From Igneacidithiobacillus sp041146875 (GTDB taxonomy: Bacteria; Pseudomonadota; Gammaproteobacteria; Acidithiobacillales; Acidithiobacillaceae): a stretch of 64,000 nucleotides of DNA. The notes below the pieces were generated by a model. It searched no databases. It saw nothing but the letters and a program-made list of their open reading frames with translations, and was not told the origin of the DNA. Both the position numbers and the translations under genes were made by a program. Where the stretch lies: contig NZ_JBFRXP010000013.1 in NCBI RefSeq assembly GCF_041146875.1, forward strand, positions 1 through 64,000, written 5' to 3'. Of the stretch, positions 6,576 to 14,362 are shown piece by piece (position 1 is the stretch's first letter; the number at the start of each line of letters is the position of its first letter).

Positions 6576-6677
6576 CATGGACGGTTTTATTGAACCGTTG
6601 GTATGATTGCACGGGTTGAGATCAGATGTTTCGGTGAATCAATCGTTGATTAGTGTCCAGATGGCAGGTTTCTATGA

Positions 6678-6845
6678 ACAGCTGTCGAATCTGAAATGGT
6701 TCGCGGGACGTGGAAAGACCAGACCAGGGCCAAGAGCAGCACCCTAGCGGATTTGCTGGATCGCTATGCGCGAGAGGTCACCAGCATCAAAAAAGGTAAA
6801 GATACGGAGATGTACCGCTTATCCTGCTTGCTTGCCGCAGGTTAG
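6678..6845 (+). pseudogene. Tyrosine-recombinase (integrase) remnant
   Basis: The frame running from 6678 to the TAG at 6843-6845 encodes VESEMVRGTWKDQT, then STLADLLDRYAREVTS, IKKGKDTEMYRL. This is the N-terminal arm/SAM-like region of phage-type integrases found on tRNA-targeting islands. A TGA at 6675 closes the frame upstream and the catalytic domain is absent. It lies about 100 bases beyond att copy 2, the expected position of an island integrase, and abuts the end of higA. It is dead and probably marks the boundary of a deleted element. Confidence 0.75.
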
Positions 6846-7168
6846 GTCGCAGCGCTGCCGCCGAGATCGGAGAAGTTGCTGATCTTGACGACGCCGTCCG
6901 GGAAGCGCGCCACCACATCCAGATGCCCACCCATCGCTTCGATGTGGCTACGCAAGGTGGAGATGTACATGTCGGTGCGCTTCTCGATCTTGGCGATGGA
7001 TGGCTGCTGGACGTGCAGCACATCGGCCAGCATCTTTTGCGACAGCCCGCGTGCCTGGCGCAGTTCATTGAGCGGCATTTCGGCCAGCATGGTCTGCGCC
7101 ATGGCATCGGCGCGAGCCTGGGATTCCGGCGACATCCGCGCCCGCAGATCTGAAAATTTCTTACCCAT
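6842..7168 (-). CDS. higA: HigA-type XRE antitoxin (module 1)
   Basis: A 108-residue antitoxin with a Cro/C1 helix-turn-helix at about residues 32-65 (LNELRQARGLSQKMLADVL, then QPSIAKIEKRTDMY). It is fused to an N-terminal helix and a short C-terminal extension, typical of antitoxins paired with Gp49-like toxins. It overlaps higB by eight bases and follows it, the toxin-first order of higBA operons. Its stop lies next to the integrase remnant. Confidence 0.9.
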   Translation of the reverse strand: MGKKFSDLRARMSPESQARADAMAQTMLAEMPLNELRQARGLSQKMLADVLHVQQPSIAKIEKRTDMYISTLRSHIEAMGGHLDVVARFPDGVVKISNFSDLGGSAAT

Positions 7169-7526
7169 TGATTACTCCTTCCTTTTGAAGTTGCGCAAGG
7201 TGTTCGTCATATAACCGGTCAGCAATGGGGATATGCACATCATACCAGCGGTCGTTGCCCGTCTTGTCTCCACCGATCAGCAGGATGGCGGATCGCCTGG
7301 GGTCGAAGGCGTACAGCGTGCGAAGCGGACGCCCATCATGCTGTGTTCTAAGTTCGCGCATGTGGCTATGCCTGGAGCCATTGATTCCGCTACTGTGTGG
7401 AAAGCCCAACATGGGGCCACGATCTTCCAGCAGGCGCACGGACGCGGCAAGCGATTCCCGCTCGCCATCGGACAAATCACCCCACCACGCCCCGAACTCA
7501 TCGGTGTACTCAACATCCCAATTCAT
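7161..7526 (-). CDS. higB: HigB/Gp49-like RelE-superfamily toxin (module 1)
   Basis: A 121-residue toxin of the phage Gp49-like (DUF891) branch of the RelE superfamily. It starts MNWDVEYTDEFGAWW, has the HMRELRTQHDGRPLRTLYAF core and then RRSAILLIGGDKTGNDRWY. These proteins cut mRNA on the ribosome. Its ATG at 7526 follows the promoter -10 by only six bases and lacks a ribosome-binding site, so the transcript may be leaderless. Confidence 0.92.
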   Translation of the reverse strand: MNWDVEYTDEFGAWWGDLSDGERESLAASVRLLEDRGPMLGFPHSSGINGSRHSHMRELRTQHDGRPLRTLYAFDPRRSAILLIGGDKTGNDRWYDVHIPIADRLYDEHLAQLQKEGVING

Positions 7527-7532
7527 GCGTTA

Positions 7533-7561
7533 AATATAGCCTTGATGGAATATTCCGTCAA
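7533..7561 (-). promoter_or_regulatory. higBA-1 promoter with palindrome in the spacer
   Basis: On the minus strand, -35 TTGACG (7556-7561), a 17-base spacer and -10 TATATT (7533-7538). The spacer contains the palindrome GGAATATTCC, a plausible HigA operator. The rest of 7562-7766 holds nothing I can support. Confidence 0.7.
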
Positions 7562-7766
7562 TGGAATGCGCCGCTAATGGAAAGTTCGGGAACGCCAAAG
7601 TATCGTGACAGATCGGGGCTCGCGCCGGGCATCCAAAGCCATCAATTTTTCTGACCATACTCAGCTTGCACGGGTCCACTATATAGCCGCCCCACGATGC
7701 ACGCATAGGCTTGCAAGTTATGTGCGGTTGGGACGCCTCAAAAGGCGAGTATTTCCTCACAAGTTA

Positions 7767-9323
7767 TCATTCTTCCTCTCGTTCGGTGAGCAGGCCCGCC
7801 CGCTGTTCGAGCCGCAAACCGAAGCGCGAGTCTTGATGAAACACCCAATACTTCGTGCGCTCACCACGTAACGACTTGGCACGGTAGAGGGCCTGGTCCG
7901 CGTAGCGCAGCAGATTTGCCAGATCTTGCACGCCGTCTTCCGGCACCCGACAAATCCCCATACTCAGGCGTACCGCCACCTCGCGCCCGTCGGTGAGGCT
8001 GATGGGTGCATTGACCCCCGCCTCGATCTTGACCAGCACCAATTCCAGCTCATCGAGATTGCGATAGCCCTCGATAAGCACGACAAATTCATCGCCACCC
8101 AAACGCGCAACATAATCCGTGCGCCGCAAACTTTCGCGCAAGCGGCGGCTCACCGCGCGCAGCACCTGATCACCGGCATCATGCCCGTAGAGGTCGTTGA
8201 TGGGTTTGAAATGATCAAGGTCGATCATGCACACCGCCAGGTGCGATTCGTTGCGCTGCGCCCGTGCAATGGCCAGCTCTAGCTCGTCATCCAGGGCACG
8301 GCGATTGGCCAGCCCGGTAAGGCGATCATGGCGCGATTCATAATCCAGTTGTTCCAGGAGGAGCTGCTCGCGGCTGACGTCGCGTAATATCCCCAAAAAA
8401 TTCGTCAGCACGCCCGCCGCATCGCGTACCGGAATGATGCTGATGTGGTTCCAAAAATCCGTACCATCGCGGCGATAATTGAGGAGTTTCCCGGTCCAGG
8501 CAGACTCCTGCGCCAAGGCATGATCGAGTGACGCCAATTCCTGCACGCTGGTGTTCCGGCCTTGCAACAGCGCCAAGCCCTTTTCCATGATCTCGTCGCT
8601 GCGGTATCCCGTCATCAAGGTAAAACTCTGGTTTACATACAAGACCTGTTTTTTGGCGTCGGTGAGCACCACCGCGTCGAAGGCCGAGCGCAAGCCTGCC
8701 CCCAGGGTAGCCTGCAGCTCATAGATCGCGACATCCTCCAGGGTTTCGGCCAGAACGCGCGCGGTGGATTCCAGCAGCATCTGCTCATCGCTCGGCCAGG
8801 CGTCGCCACTATGGCGCAAGAGCAACAACACCCCCCAACCCTTCTGCAAACGCGCGAGGGGGATTACCGCTGTAGAGGAAATCCCCAGACGTTGCAAGCG
8901 ATCGGTCCACACGCGCAAGGCGGGGCCATTGTGGAGCCGCGAGGAATAGAAGGGCCGCGTCTCGCGCCAGACCAGGCCCAGCGGCCCCTGGCCTTCGGGC
9001 AGATCGGCATGGATGGAGCACTGCACCCCCGCCAGGATCGAACGGGAACCGGCCAGGGCGGCGGTTTGCAGGATGCCCTCGTGGTCGGGGCGGAGGATGG
9101 CGGCAAAGGCAGCGACTTGCTTTTGCAACACGCTATCGCAAAAGCGTTGCATTAGCTCTGTTTCGCTGCGCCGCGCCTCCAAAATGGCACCCAGGGCCTC
9201 GCGCCAGGCGAGCAGTTGTTGCTGGCGGCGGAGGTTAGTGTCCGACTGCCCGCCACGCCCCAACAAGCGCCAAAAGCGGGCGCTGGGGGGGTCGTTGCGA
9301 GAATCGTCGGCAGAATCGGACAT
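7767..9323 (-). CDS. GAF-PAS-GGDEF diguanylate cyclase (copy 1)
   Basis: A 518-residue cytoplasmic sensor enzyme making cyclic di-GMP from GTP. It has a GAF-like domain at about 45-200, PAS with PAC at about 212-320 (NQSFTLMTGY, then LRDVSRE) and a GGDEF domain at about 330-490. The active-site GGDEF is intact at 409-413, and the RxxD inhibitory site (RRTD, 400-403) lies five residues before it, so product inhibition is expected. There is no membrane segment and no EAL domain. It is a tandem paralogue of the gene at 9393-10913, with the same opening MSDSADDSRN. Both lie at the end of a pilin operon, suggesting c-di-GMP control of surface attachment (inference). Confidence 0.93.
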   Translation of the reverse strand: MSDSADDSRNDPPSARFWRLLGRGGQSDTNLRRQQQLLAWREALGAILEARRSETELMQRFCDSVLQKQVAAFAAILRPDHEGILQTAALAGSRSILAGVQCSIHADLPEGQGPLGLVWRETRPFYSSRLHNGPALRVWTDRLQRLGISSTAVIPLARLQKGWGVLLLLRHSGDAWPSDEQMLLESTARVLAETLEDVAIYELQATLGAGLRSAFDAVVLTDAKKQVLYVNQSFTLMTGYRSDEIMEKGLALLQGRNTSVQELASLDHALAQESAWTGKLLNYRRDGTDFWNHISIIPVRDAAGVLTNFLGILRDVSREQLLLEQLDYESRHDRLTGLANRRALDDELELAIARAQRNESHLAVCMIDLDHFKPINDLYGHDAGDQVLRAVSRRLRESLRRTDYVARLGGDEFVVLIEGYRNLDELELVLVKIEAGVNAPISLTDGREVAVRLSMGICRVPEDGVQDLANLLRYADQALYRAKSLRGERTKYWVFHQDSRFGLRLEQRAGLLTEREEE

Positions 9324-9392
9324 ACGGTAGGAATCCTTACGAAAAGAGCGCGGGCTGGTATTTTAACGAAAAACGGAGAGCAACAAATATCT

Positions 9393-10913
9393 TCAGCCGC
9401 CAACGCCTTGCTTAGCCACCATCCGCTCGTGATAAAACATCCAGTACCGGCGACGTTGCTGCCGGTCCGCCTTGGCCTGATACAACGCCAGATCTGCGAA
9501 GCGCAACAAGCGGCCGGTATTGCTCTCACCGTCTTCGGGATAACGGCAAATGCCCATACTCAACTGCACCGACACTTCCTGACCCTGGCCCAGCAGGACC
9601 GGCGCATTGACCAGAGTTTCCAGCTTGACCAGTACCACAGCCAATTCTTCGAGGGTCCGGTAACCTTCCAGCAGGATCACGAATTCGTCGCCGCCCAATC
9701 GCGCCACATAATCCGTGCGTCGCAGGCCATCGCGCAGCCGCTGGGCAAGCACTTGCAGGACCTGATCCCCGGCCTCGTGACCGTACCGATCATTGATGGG
9801 TTTGAAGGAATCCAGATCGATCAGGCAGACGGTAAGGCTGGAGCGATTCCGCTTGGCTCGGGCCAGAGCCAGATCCAGCTCGTCATCCAGTGCGCGGCGA
9901 TTGGCCAGGCCAGTCAGGCGGTCGTGCCGCGCCTCGTATTCCAGTTGCCCCAGCGCTTGGTGTTCGTGGCTCACATCACGCAAAAGCCCGAGAAAATGCG
10001 TTAGCTCCCCGGCCGGATCGTGGATTGGGACGATGCTCACATGATTCCAGAACGAACTTCCGTCGCGCTGATAATTCAGCAGCTTGCCCGACCAAGCGAC
10101 ACCGTTGCGCAAGGCCCTGTTCAGGCTTTCCAGATCCGCCAGACTGGTTTCCGGCCCCTGCAAAACCTTCAGTCCCTTGCTACAGATTTCCGCTTCCTTG
10201 TAGCCCGTCATCAGGGTAAAGCTCTGATTGGCATAGAGCACGTCCCGCCGGGCATCAGTCAATACTACAGCATCCAAGGCGGCGCGCAGACCATCCCCCA
10301 AAATCAGCCGTAACTGCTGTTTGCCCAGATCGTCGAGTACGTCACCGAGCAACTGCGCCGTAGACTGCAACAGCATCTGGCTATCGCTGGCCCAGTCACT
10401 GTGCCGGTGCCGGGCCAAGAGTAGCAGCGCCCAGACCCGTCCCCGCCGCGGTACGGGCAGAACGCCCCAGGACCGCAGCCCCCGGCCGGTCAATCGCTCA
10501 TTCCAGTCGCCCGGAGTGGCAGCAGCGGGCACGGACGAGGAGTACCAGGCTCGCTCCTCCTGCCAGACCATCCCCAAGGGGCTTTGGGTATTGGTAATGG
10601 CAGCGAGCGGCGAACAGCAAATATCACTGACAAAGGCCCGCGGACCCGTCAAGGCCACCGGCTGCAGAATCGACTGCGCGCCCGGCCGCAGCACAGCCGC
10701 CAGATCCGCCACCTCATGCTGCACGGTAATCTCGCAGAAATGCCGGAGGACCTGTCGCTCCTCTGTCGTCGGCACGAGGACCGCCGCTAACGCCCCCCGC
10801 CAGGCGAGCAGTTGCTGCTGCTGGCGGAGGTTACTGTCCGACTGCCCGCCACGCCCCAACAAGCGCCAAAAGCGGGCGCTGGGGTTGCGGGAATCGTCGG
10901 CAGAATCAGACAT
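9393..10913 (-). CDS. GAF-PAS-GGDEF diguanylate cyclase (copy 2)
   Basis: A 506-residue paralogue of the downstream gene with the same GAF-PAS-GGDEF order. The catalytic GGDEF (LARLGGDEFV) and the RRTD inhibitory site are both conserved. The GAF part is the most diverged (for example EERQVLRHFCEITV), while the PAS and GGDEF parts stay close, so the two copies probably sense different signals and share an output. The start is the ATG at 10913, 21 bases after the 59-residue gene. The gap to the next copy is 69 bases. Confidence 0.93.
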   Translation of the reverse strand: MSDSADDSRNPSARFWRLLGRGGQSDSNLRQQQQLLAWRGALAAVLVPTTEERQVLRHFCEITVQHEVADLAAVLRPGAQSILQPVALTGPRAFVSDICCSPLAAITNTQSPLGMVWQEERAWYSSSVPAAATPGDWNERLTGRGLRSWGVLPVPRRGRVWALLLLARHRHSDWASDSQMLLQSTAQLLGDVLDDLGKQQLRLILGDGLRAALDAVVLTDARRDVLYANQSFTLMTGYKEAEICSKGLKVLQGPETSLADLESLNRALRNGVAWSGKLLNYQRDGSSFWNHVSIVPIHDPAGELTHFLGLLRDVSHEHQALGQLEYEARHDRLTGLANRRALDDELDLALARAKRNRSSLTVCLIDLDSFKPINDRYGHEAGDQVLQVLAQRLRDGLRRTDYVARLGGDEFVILLEGYRTLEELAVVLVKLETLVNAPVLLGQGQEVSVQLSMGICRYPEDGESNTGRLLRFADLALYQAKADRQQRRRYWMFYHERMVAKQGVGG

Positions 10914-10934
10914 GGATCAGGACCTTGCGAGCGA

Positions 10935-11114
10935 TCAACTCGCCAGGCGCACGCCGCGACGCTCGCGCTGGATTTGGTAGAGCGCCAACAGCTCGCTGCG
11001 CACCACATTCAGCTCCATATCGAGGCTGGCGACGGATGCGCCGCGCTCACTGCGGCGATCGAGCAACAAATGGCGGCGGGACTGCAAGTGCTGGATTCTT
11101 TCTGGTACGTTCAT
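10935..11114 (-). CDS. Small (59-residue) protein between pilin and diguanylate cyclase genes
   Basis: A short gene starting at the ATG at 11114-11112 with ribosome-binding site AGGAGA nine bases upstream. The product is charged and Leu-rich (MNVPERIQHLQSRRHLLLDR, later ELLALYQIQRERRG), predicted helical or coiled coil, with no membrane helix. It is spaced 28 bases after the pilin gene and 21 bases before a diguanylate cyclase gene on the same strand. The good ribosome-binding site and the operon fit support it. I do not recognise a family. Confidence 0.65.
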   Translation of the reverse strand: MNVPERIQHLQSRRHLLLDRRSERGASVASLDMELNVVRSELLALYQIQRERRGVRLAS

Positions 11115-11142
11115 CTTTCACTCTCCTGTTTTGCTGGTATGG

Positions 11143-11661
11143 CTAGGGGGTAACCCGGCCATTTTGGGTAATGAGGACGCCGGAGCCGGTCGCCGCAGCG
11201 GGAAACCCCTCGGCGCTGATGGCGCGGGCGATGGCCGTACCGAGATTGCCGGCACAACCGCTGGTAACGACGGATACATACAGTTGTGCTGGGCCGGACT
11301 GGGTAATACTGGTAGCACCGGGAATACTTACCTGGCCGCATTGCGATCCGGTACTGCCCACCACAAAAGCAGCAGTGCCCGTGCCATAAACCGGGTCGGC
11401 AACATCGTGGGCCGATTGTCCGTTTAGCGTGCTGTAGAGATCGGTTTTCGCGCCATTATTTGCCGCGGCAAAACCGTTGCTTACGGCATCCACTGCCATT
11501 TTGAAATCTGCTGCCACAGTTTGCGCCTTTGCCGTTTCGAGATACTGAAAATATTGGGGAATCGCAATCGCTGCCAAAATGCCAATGATGGCAATCACAA
11601 TCATCAGTTCTATTAGGGTAAAGCCATCCTGCGCCACAGATTTGTGAGCGATTTTTTCCAT
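11143..11661 (-). CDS. Type IV prepilin-like protein (second of two)
   Basis: A 172-residue pseudopilin or pilin. The class III signal is DGFTLIELMIVIAIIGILAA, with cleavage expected between G and F and the Glu at mature position 5 present. The ATG at 11661 has an AAAGGA ribosome-binding site. Two cysteines in the C-terminal half (SQCGQ and TSGCAG) could form the pilin disulfide loop. Its neighbour is another prepilin at 11742-12236, so the pair may be major and minor subunits. Prepilin peptidase and assembly ATPase are not in this window. Confidence 0.9.
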   Translation of the reverse strand: MEKIAHKSVAQDGFTLIELMIVIAIIGILAAIAIPQYFQYLETAKAQTVAADFKMAVDAVSNGFAAANNGAKTDLYSTLNGQSAHDVADPVYGTGTAAFVVGSTGSQCGQVSIPGATSITQSGPAQLYVSVVTSGCAGNLGTAIARAISAEGFPAAATGSGVLITQNGRVTP

Positions 11662-11741
11662 CTCGTGATTCCTTTCCGAAAGGACTCTTTTGGCAAGAGC
11701 ACTGTCCGAAAGGGGCACCCCCGAGGGGGTGCGTAATGTGA

Positions 11742-12236
11742 TTAGCTGTAGCTCACGCCACCGTTTGTGTTGATGGTCGCGGTGGTTGAGGTACCAGAAG
11801 CGGAAATGCCAGCAGCTGTTAGGGCATTGGTGATCTTTGTCCGCAATCCCGAGCTACATGTTGAATAGTCCACCGTGAAACCAACACTTGTGTTAGGCGC
11901 AACTGTAACCAAAGTACTAGTTCCTGCAGCAGTCGAAGTGCCCGTGGGAACAGAAAATACTGCACAACCTTCTACACCTGGGGTTTGAGAATTGTTAGGC
12001 GTATAAATGCTGGTAGTTTGCCCCGCAGCGCCCGCTGCTTCAGCAGCTGTTCCCTGCGTCACCAACTGATGGAAATCTTGGGAGATAGTGGTGGCTTTTG
12101 ACGTTTCGATATACTGCTCATACTGCGGAATGGCGATGGCCGCCAAAATGCCGATGATGGCAATAACAATCATCAGCTCGATGAGGGTGAAACCGGCCTG
12201 GGCCGCGTTCTTTGCGTTCTGTACCTTCATACTCAT
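11742..12236 (-). CDS. Type IV prepilin-like protein (first of two)
   Basis: A 164-residue prepilin. The leader MSMKVQNAKNAAQAG precedes FTLIELMIVIAIIGILAAIA, with Glu5 retained. The C-terminal half has the paired cysteines (EGCAV and YSTCSS) expected of the disulfide-bonded D region. The start at 12236 is chosen because an AGGAGGA ribosome-binding site lies eight bases upstream; the longer frame lacks one. It is the first gene of a minus-strand operon running pilin, pilin, small protein, two diguanylate cyclases. Confidence 0.9.
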   Translation of the reverse strand: MSMKVQNAKNAAQAGFTLIELMIVIAIIGILAAIAIPQYEQYIETSKATTISQDFHQLVTQGTAAEAAGAAGQTTSIYTPNNSQTPGVEGCAVFSVPTGTSTAAGTSTLVTVAPNTSVGFTVDYSTCSSGLRTKITNALTAAGISASGTSTTATINTNGGVSYS

Positions 12237-12380
12237 GTGTACCGTCCTCCTGCAGGGGGATAATTCCAACACGCACCATGCGAGTCGCAGGAAGACTAAA
12301 GCAATAGCCGTGCCATAGTAATAGCCCATTGTTTTTATTGGAATTAGCAAAATCTGATTCTTTTCGTTCCGTCATCGTGG

Positions 12381-12394
12381 ACACGAAATCGTGT
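12381..12394. promoter_or_regulatory. Palindromic operator copy A (pilin side)
   Basis: Perfect palindrome ACACGAAATCGTGT, 145 bases upstream of the pilin start and 113 bases from copy B. It is the same motif as the two sites before hipB, so one regulator probably binds all three. Confidence 0.65.
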
Positions 12395-12490
12395 AACATC
12401 AGAAACCCGTATTTTGCTAACATTCTGGAGCAATATTATATAACTAATTGATAGATAACAAATTTGTGGTAAATTTTCGGGAAAAGCAGG

Positions 12491-12510
12491 CGGACACGAA
12501 ATCGTGTCCG
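12491..12510. promoter_or_regulatory. Palindromic operator copy B (hipB side)
   Basis: A perfect 20-base palindrome, CGGACACGAAATCGTGTCCG, containing the same 14-base core as copy A. It lies upstream of hipB and is the best-conserved of the three sites. Confidence 0.7.
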
Positions 12511-12525
12511 CGCCGTTTTTTGGTT

Positions 12526-12539
12526 ACACGAAATTGTGT
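12526..12539. promoter_or_regulatory. Palindromic operator copy C (hipB side)
   Basis: ACACGAAATTGTGT, one mismatch from the core, 32 bases (three helical turns) after copy B. A -35-like TTGACA (12563-12568) with a weak TACGTT 17 bases on follows before hipB. Confidence 0.65.
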
Positions 12540-12648
12540 CCGCGCGCAGATGTACAGAAAAATTGACATCATAATAGAGCGGCGGTACGTTGCGATGATC
12601 TTTTTGGGTCCCGGAGGCTGGATCGTCGTGCGTACCGATAGGGGTTTT

Positions 12649-12960
12649 ATGGCGTATGCCAGTATGGTGAAGGCGCGGCGCGAAGCGATGGGGCTCACGC
12701 AGCAACAACTGGCCGAGCGTGCAGGCTGCAGCCGTGTTACGCTGATCGGGCTGGAATCCGGGCAGAGTGTGCAACAGCGGACGCTGGAAGCCGTCCTGAC
12801 CGCGCTGGATTTACGCCTGGAAATGCAAGAGGTGGCGAAAGAGGACGCCGCAGGGGAAAACCCCGCCAATTTTACGGGAGATGCCCGTGGGCGCCTCACC
12901 ATCAAGCAACTCATGGCGGCAGCCCGGCTGGAATACGCCACAAAAAAGCGCGTCTACTGA
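12649..12960 (+). CDS. hipB: HipB-like XRE transcriptional regulator, orphan antitoxin
   Basis: A 103-residue protein with a Cro/C1 HTH: MVKARREAMGLTQQQLAERA, then CSRVTLIGLESGQS. It is followed by a linker and the C-terminal GRLTIKQLMAAARLEYATKK. The start at 12649 (MAYASMVKARR) is chosen because the upstream part of the open frame runs through operators B and C. The next gene is a wrecked hipA, so the toxin is lost and this protein survives as a stand-alone regulator. It probably binds the three ACACGAAATCGTGT sites, which also face the pilin operon. Confidence 0.85.
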   Translation: MAYASMVKARREAMGLTQQQLAERAGCSRVTLIGLESGQSVQQRTLEAVLTALDLRLEMQEVAKEDAAGENPANFTGDARGRLTIKQLMAAARLEYATKKRVY

Positions 12961-12970
12961 GGTTCCCGCC

Positions 12971-13225
12971 ATGCCACCCCAAAAGGATTCCCTGGAAGTT
13001 TTTGTCCACGGGCAAAAGGTCGGGCAACTGGAATATGACCCGTTGCAGGACACCACTTGCTTCTTCTGAAAGATCGTGTTCTGGAAAAGCTGGATGCAGT
13101 AACGGATCGCAGCGCTACACGGATGCAACTGCAAACGGTTTCCGCCAGGACATTGCCAACGCACGCACCCAATATGCCGCGCAAGTAGATGCATTTCTCG
13201 CCAGTGGGCTCTATGCTACCTTCTG
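12971..13225 (+). pseudogene. hipA: hipA remnant (toxin kinase largely deleted)
   Basis: Codons from 12971 encode MPPQKDSLEVFVHGQKVGQL and a few more residues, the N-terminal strand pair of HipA, and stop at 13067-13069. Immediately after, in other frames, come DRVLEKLDAVTDRSATRMQ and then FRQDIANARTQYAAQVDAF, which resemble the C-terminal end of HipA-type proteins. About 350 internal codons, including the kinase core, are missing, and the C-terminal part has at least one frameshift. The toxin is inactive. Confidence 0.75.
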
Positions 13226-13231
13226 TGCAGG

Positions 13232-13729
13232 TTGGCTCAGGAGCCACAGACCTTGTCAGCTACAGGCAATGACAGTATTTGGATAGGCGCGCAAAGTGCC
13301 GGCTTTTTGACGGGAGCCAGCAGGCAGGCCTGCTATCGCCTGGCGGATAGTGGTGAGGTAACCATTCGTCATACGGAAAATAACCGCCTGGAGTTTTGTG
13401 CGCAAGATTTGGCGCAGCGCTTGGGTTTGAACCTGACGGTAGAGGCCGGAGAACTCCTTGCCCTTGCGGATACCGGGGGCGCCGCCGCCATGCGCGAGTT
13501 TGGCCTTTTTCTTCTCGCGGAAGGGCGAGAAACCACCGCCTTCACTTGGCTGCTACAGGCTGCCGAAAAAAAGGACGTGGATGCAATGGACTGGATTAGC
13601 ATCTGTTTTCTCGAAGGGTTGGGTACTACTCCCGACTTGGCGCAAGCCCTGCGTTGGCTAGGGGAGGCGGCAACGGCGGGTCATGCAGTTGCACAAGCCA
13701 AGATCGAGGCGCTGCAAACATCGTCCTAA
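13232..13729 (+). CDS. Sel1-repeat (SLR) protein
   Basis: A 165-residue protein. The N-terminal half has an HTH-like stretch (GFLTGASRQACYRLADSGEV). The C-terminal half has two Sel1-like repeats: AAMREFGLFLLAEGRE through WLLQAAEK, and AMDWISICFLEGLG through ALRWLGEAATAGHAVAQ. Sel1 repeats mediate protein contacts; the partner is unknown. The frame opens at a TTG (13232) right after the hipA remnant and has no clear ribosome-binding site, so the true start is uncertain and the N-terminus could have been altered by the hipA deletion. Confidence 0.6.
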   Translation: MAQEPQTLSATGNDSIWIGAQSAGFLTGASRQACYRLADSGEVTIRHTENNRLEFCAQDLAQRLGLNLTVEAGELLALADTGGAAAMREFGLFLLAEGRETTAFTWLLQAAEKKDVDAMDWISICFLEGLGTTPDLAQALRWLGEAATAGHAVAQAKIEALQTSS

Positions 13730-13732
13730 GAA

Positions 13733-13950
13733 GCATGGATTCAAACCCTATGAAATTGACCTCTCCGCCATCGCTGCGTACAAAGTAAAGGCATAACGCT
13801 CAGGAAGGTGAAAGCATGGATCTACAGGAAACCGTAGAAAGTCTGCGCAAGGTTATCGAGGGTGCCGTCGCGCCAAGCATCCGGGACATACAGACACGGC
13901 CAGCGCGATATGATGATTGTCCCCTTAATCGGGGAGTCAACGCCGAGCCA
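13733..13950 (+). pseudogene. Short coding fragments of unknown origin
   Basis: Two small coding-like pieces lie here. The first (13733-13798) reads KHGFKPYEIDLSAIAAYKVK then stops. The second opens at the ATG at 13816 after an AGGAAGG ribosome-binding site and reads MDLQETVESLRKVIEGAVAP, after which the frame runs into the opposite-strand higA. They look like the end of one lost gene and the start of another. No function can be assigned. Confidence 0.35.
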
Positions 13951-13951
13951 A

Positions 13952-14362
13952 TTACAAAAACACCTGCTCTGGCACCCCGAAGCGCTCGGCCAAGGCCCGC
14001 GCTTGCCGCAGATTCAGGGTGCGCTTGCCGTGAAGCACTTCACTTACCACGCCCTGGCTGCCGATTTCCGGTAAATCGACCTGCTTCAATTTGTGCTGGA
14101 CCATGAGAAAACGCAAGACTTCCAATGGCGTCGCGCCTTCCGGCATGGAATCCCGCGCTTCCCATTCCGCCACCAATTCTCCGAGGTAATCCGCTAGACG
14201 AGCCATTGGGTGCGATTCGTTGGCCCCGCCCGCGTCCAACACGGTATCCAGAGCCTCTACGAGGGTGTCATATTCTTCTTCAGTGCGTGCTGGCTGCAAC
14301 AGGGGCGCCACATGGTGCCAATGTGCGATCGCGTCGTTGACGTACGTGTTAGTATTCATCAT
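13952..14362 (-). CDS. higA: HigA-type antitoxin with C-terminal HTH (module 2)
   Basis: A 136-residue antitoxin of the E. coli HigA type: an N-terminal helical toxin-binding part (residues about 1-75, rich in Glu and Ala) and a C-terminal HTH (HKLKQVDLPEIGSQGVVSEV, then GKRTLNLRQARALAERFGVP). The start at 14362 forms an ATGA overlap with the higB stop. It is unrelated in domain order to the HigA at 6842-7168, so the two modules have independent origins. Confidence 0.88.
   Translation of the reverse strand: MMNTNTYVNDAIAHWHHVAPLLQPARTEEEYDTLVEALDTVLDAGGANESHPMARLADYLGELVAEWEARDSMPEGATPLEVLRFLMVQHKLKQVDLPEIGSQGVVSEVLHGKRTLNLRQARALAERFGVPEQVFL

Noticed and set aside
8562..9155. Plus-strand open frame within the diguanylate cyclase gene
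   Set aside because: It is a GC-rich antisense shadow of a clear GAF-PAS-GGDEF gene, with no ribosome-binding site or family similarity.
12448..12648. N-terminal extension of hipB to the first in-frame ATG
   Set aside because: The extension runs through two operator palindromes and a promoter-like TTGACA and has no HTH-family similarity.
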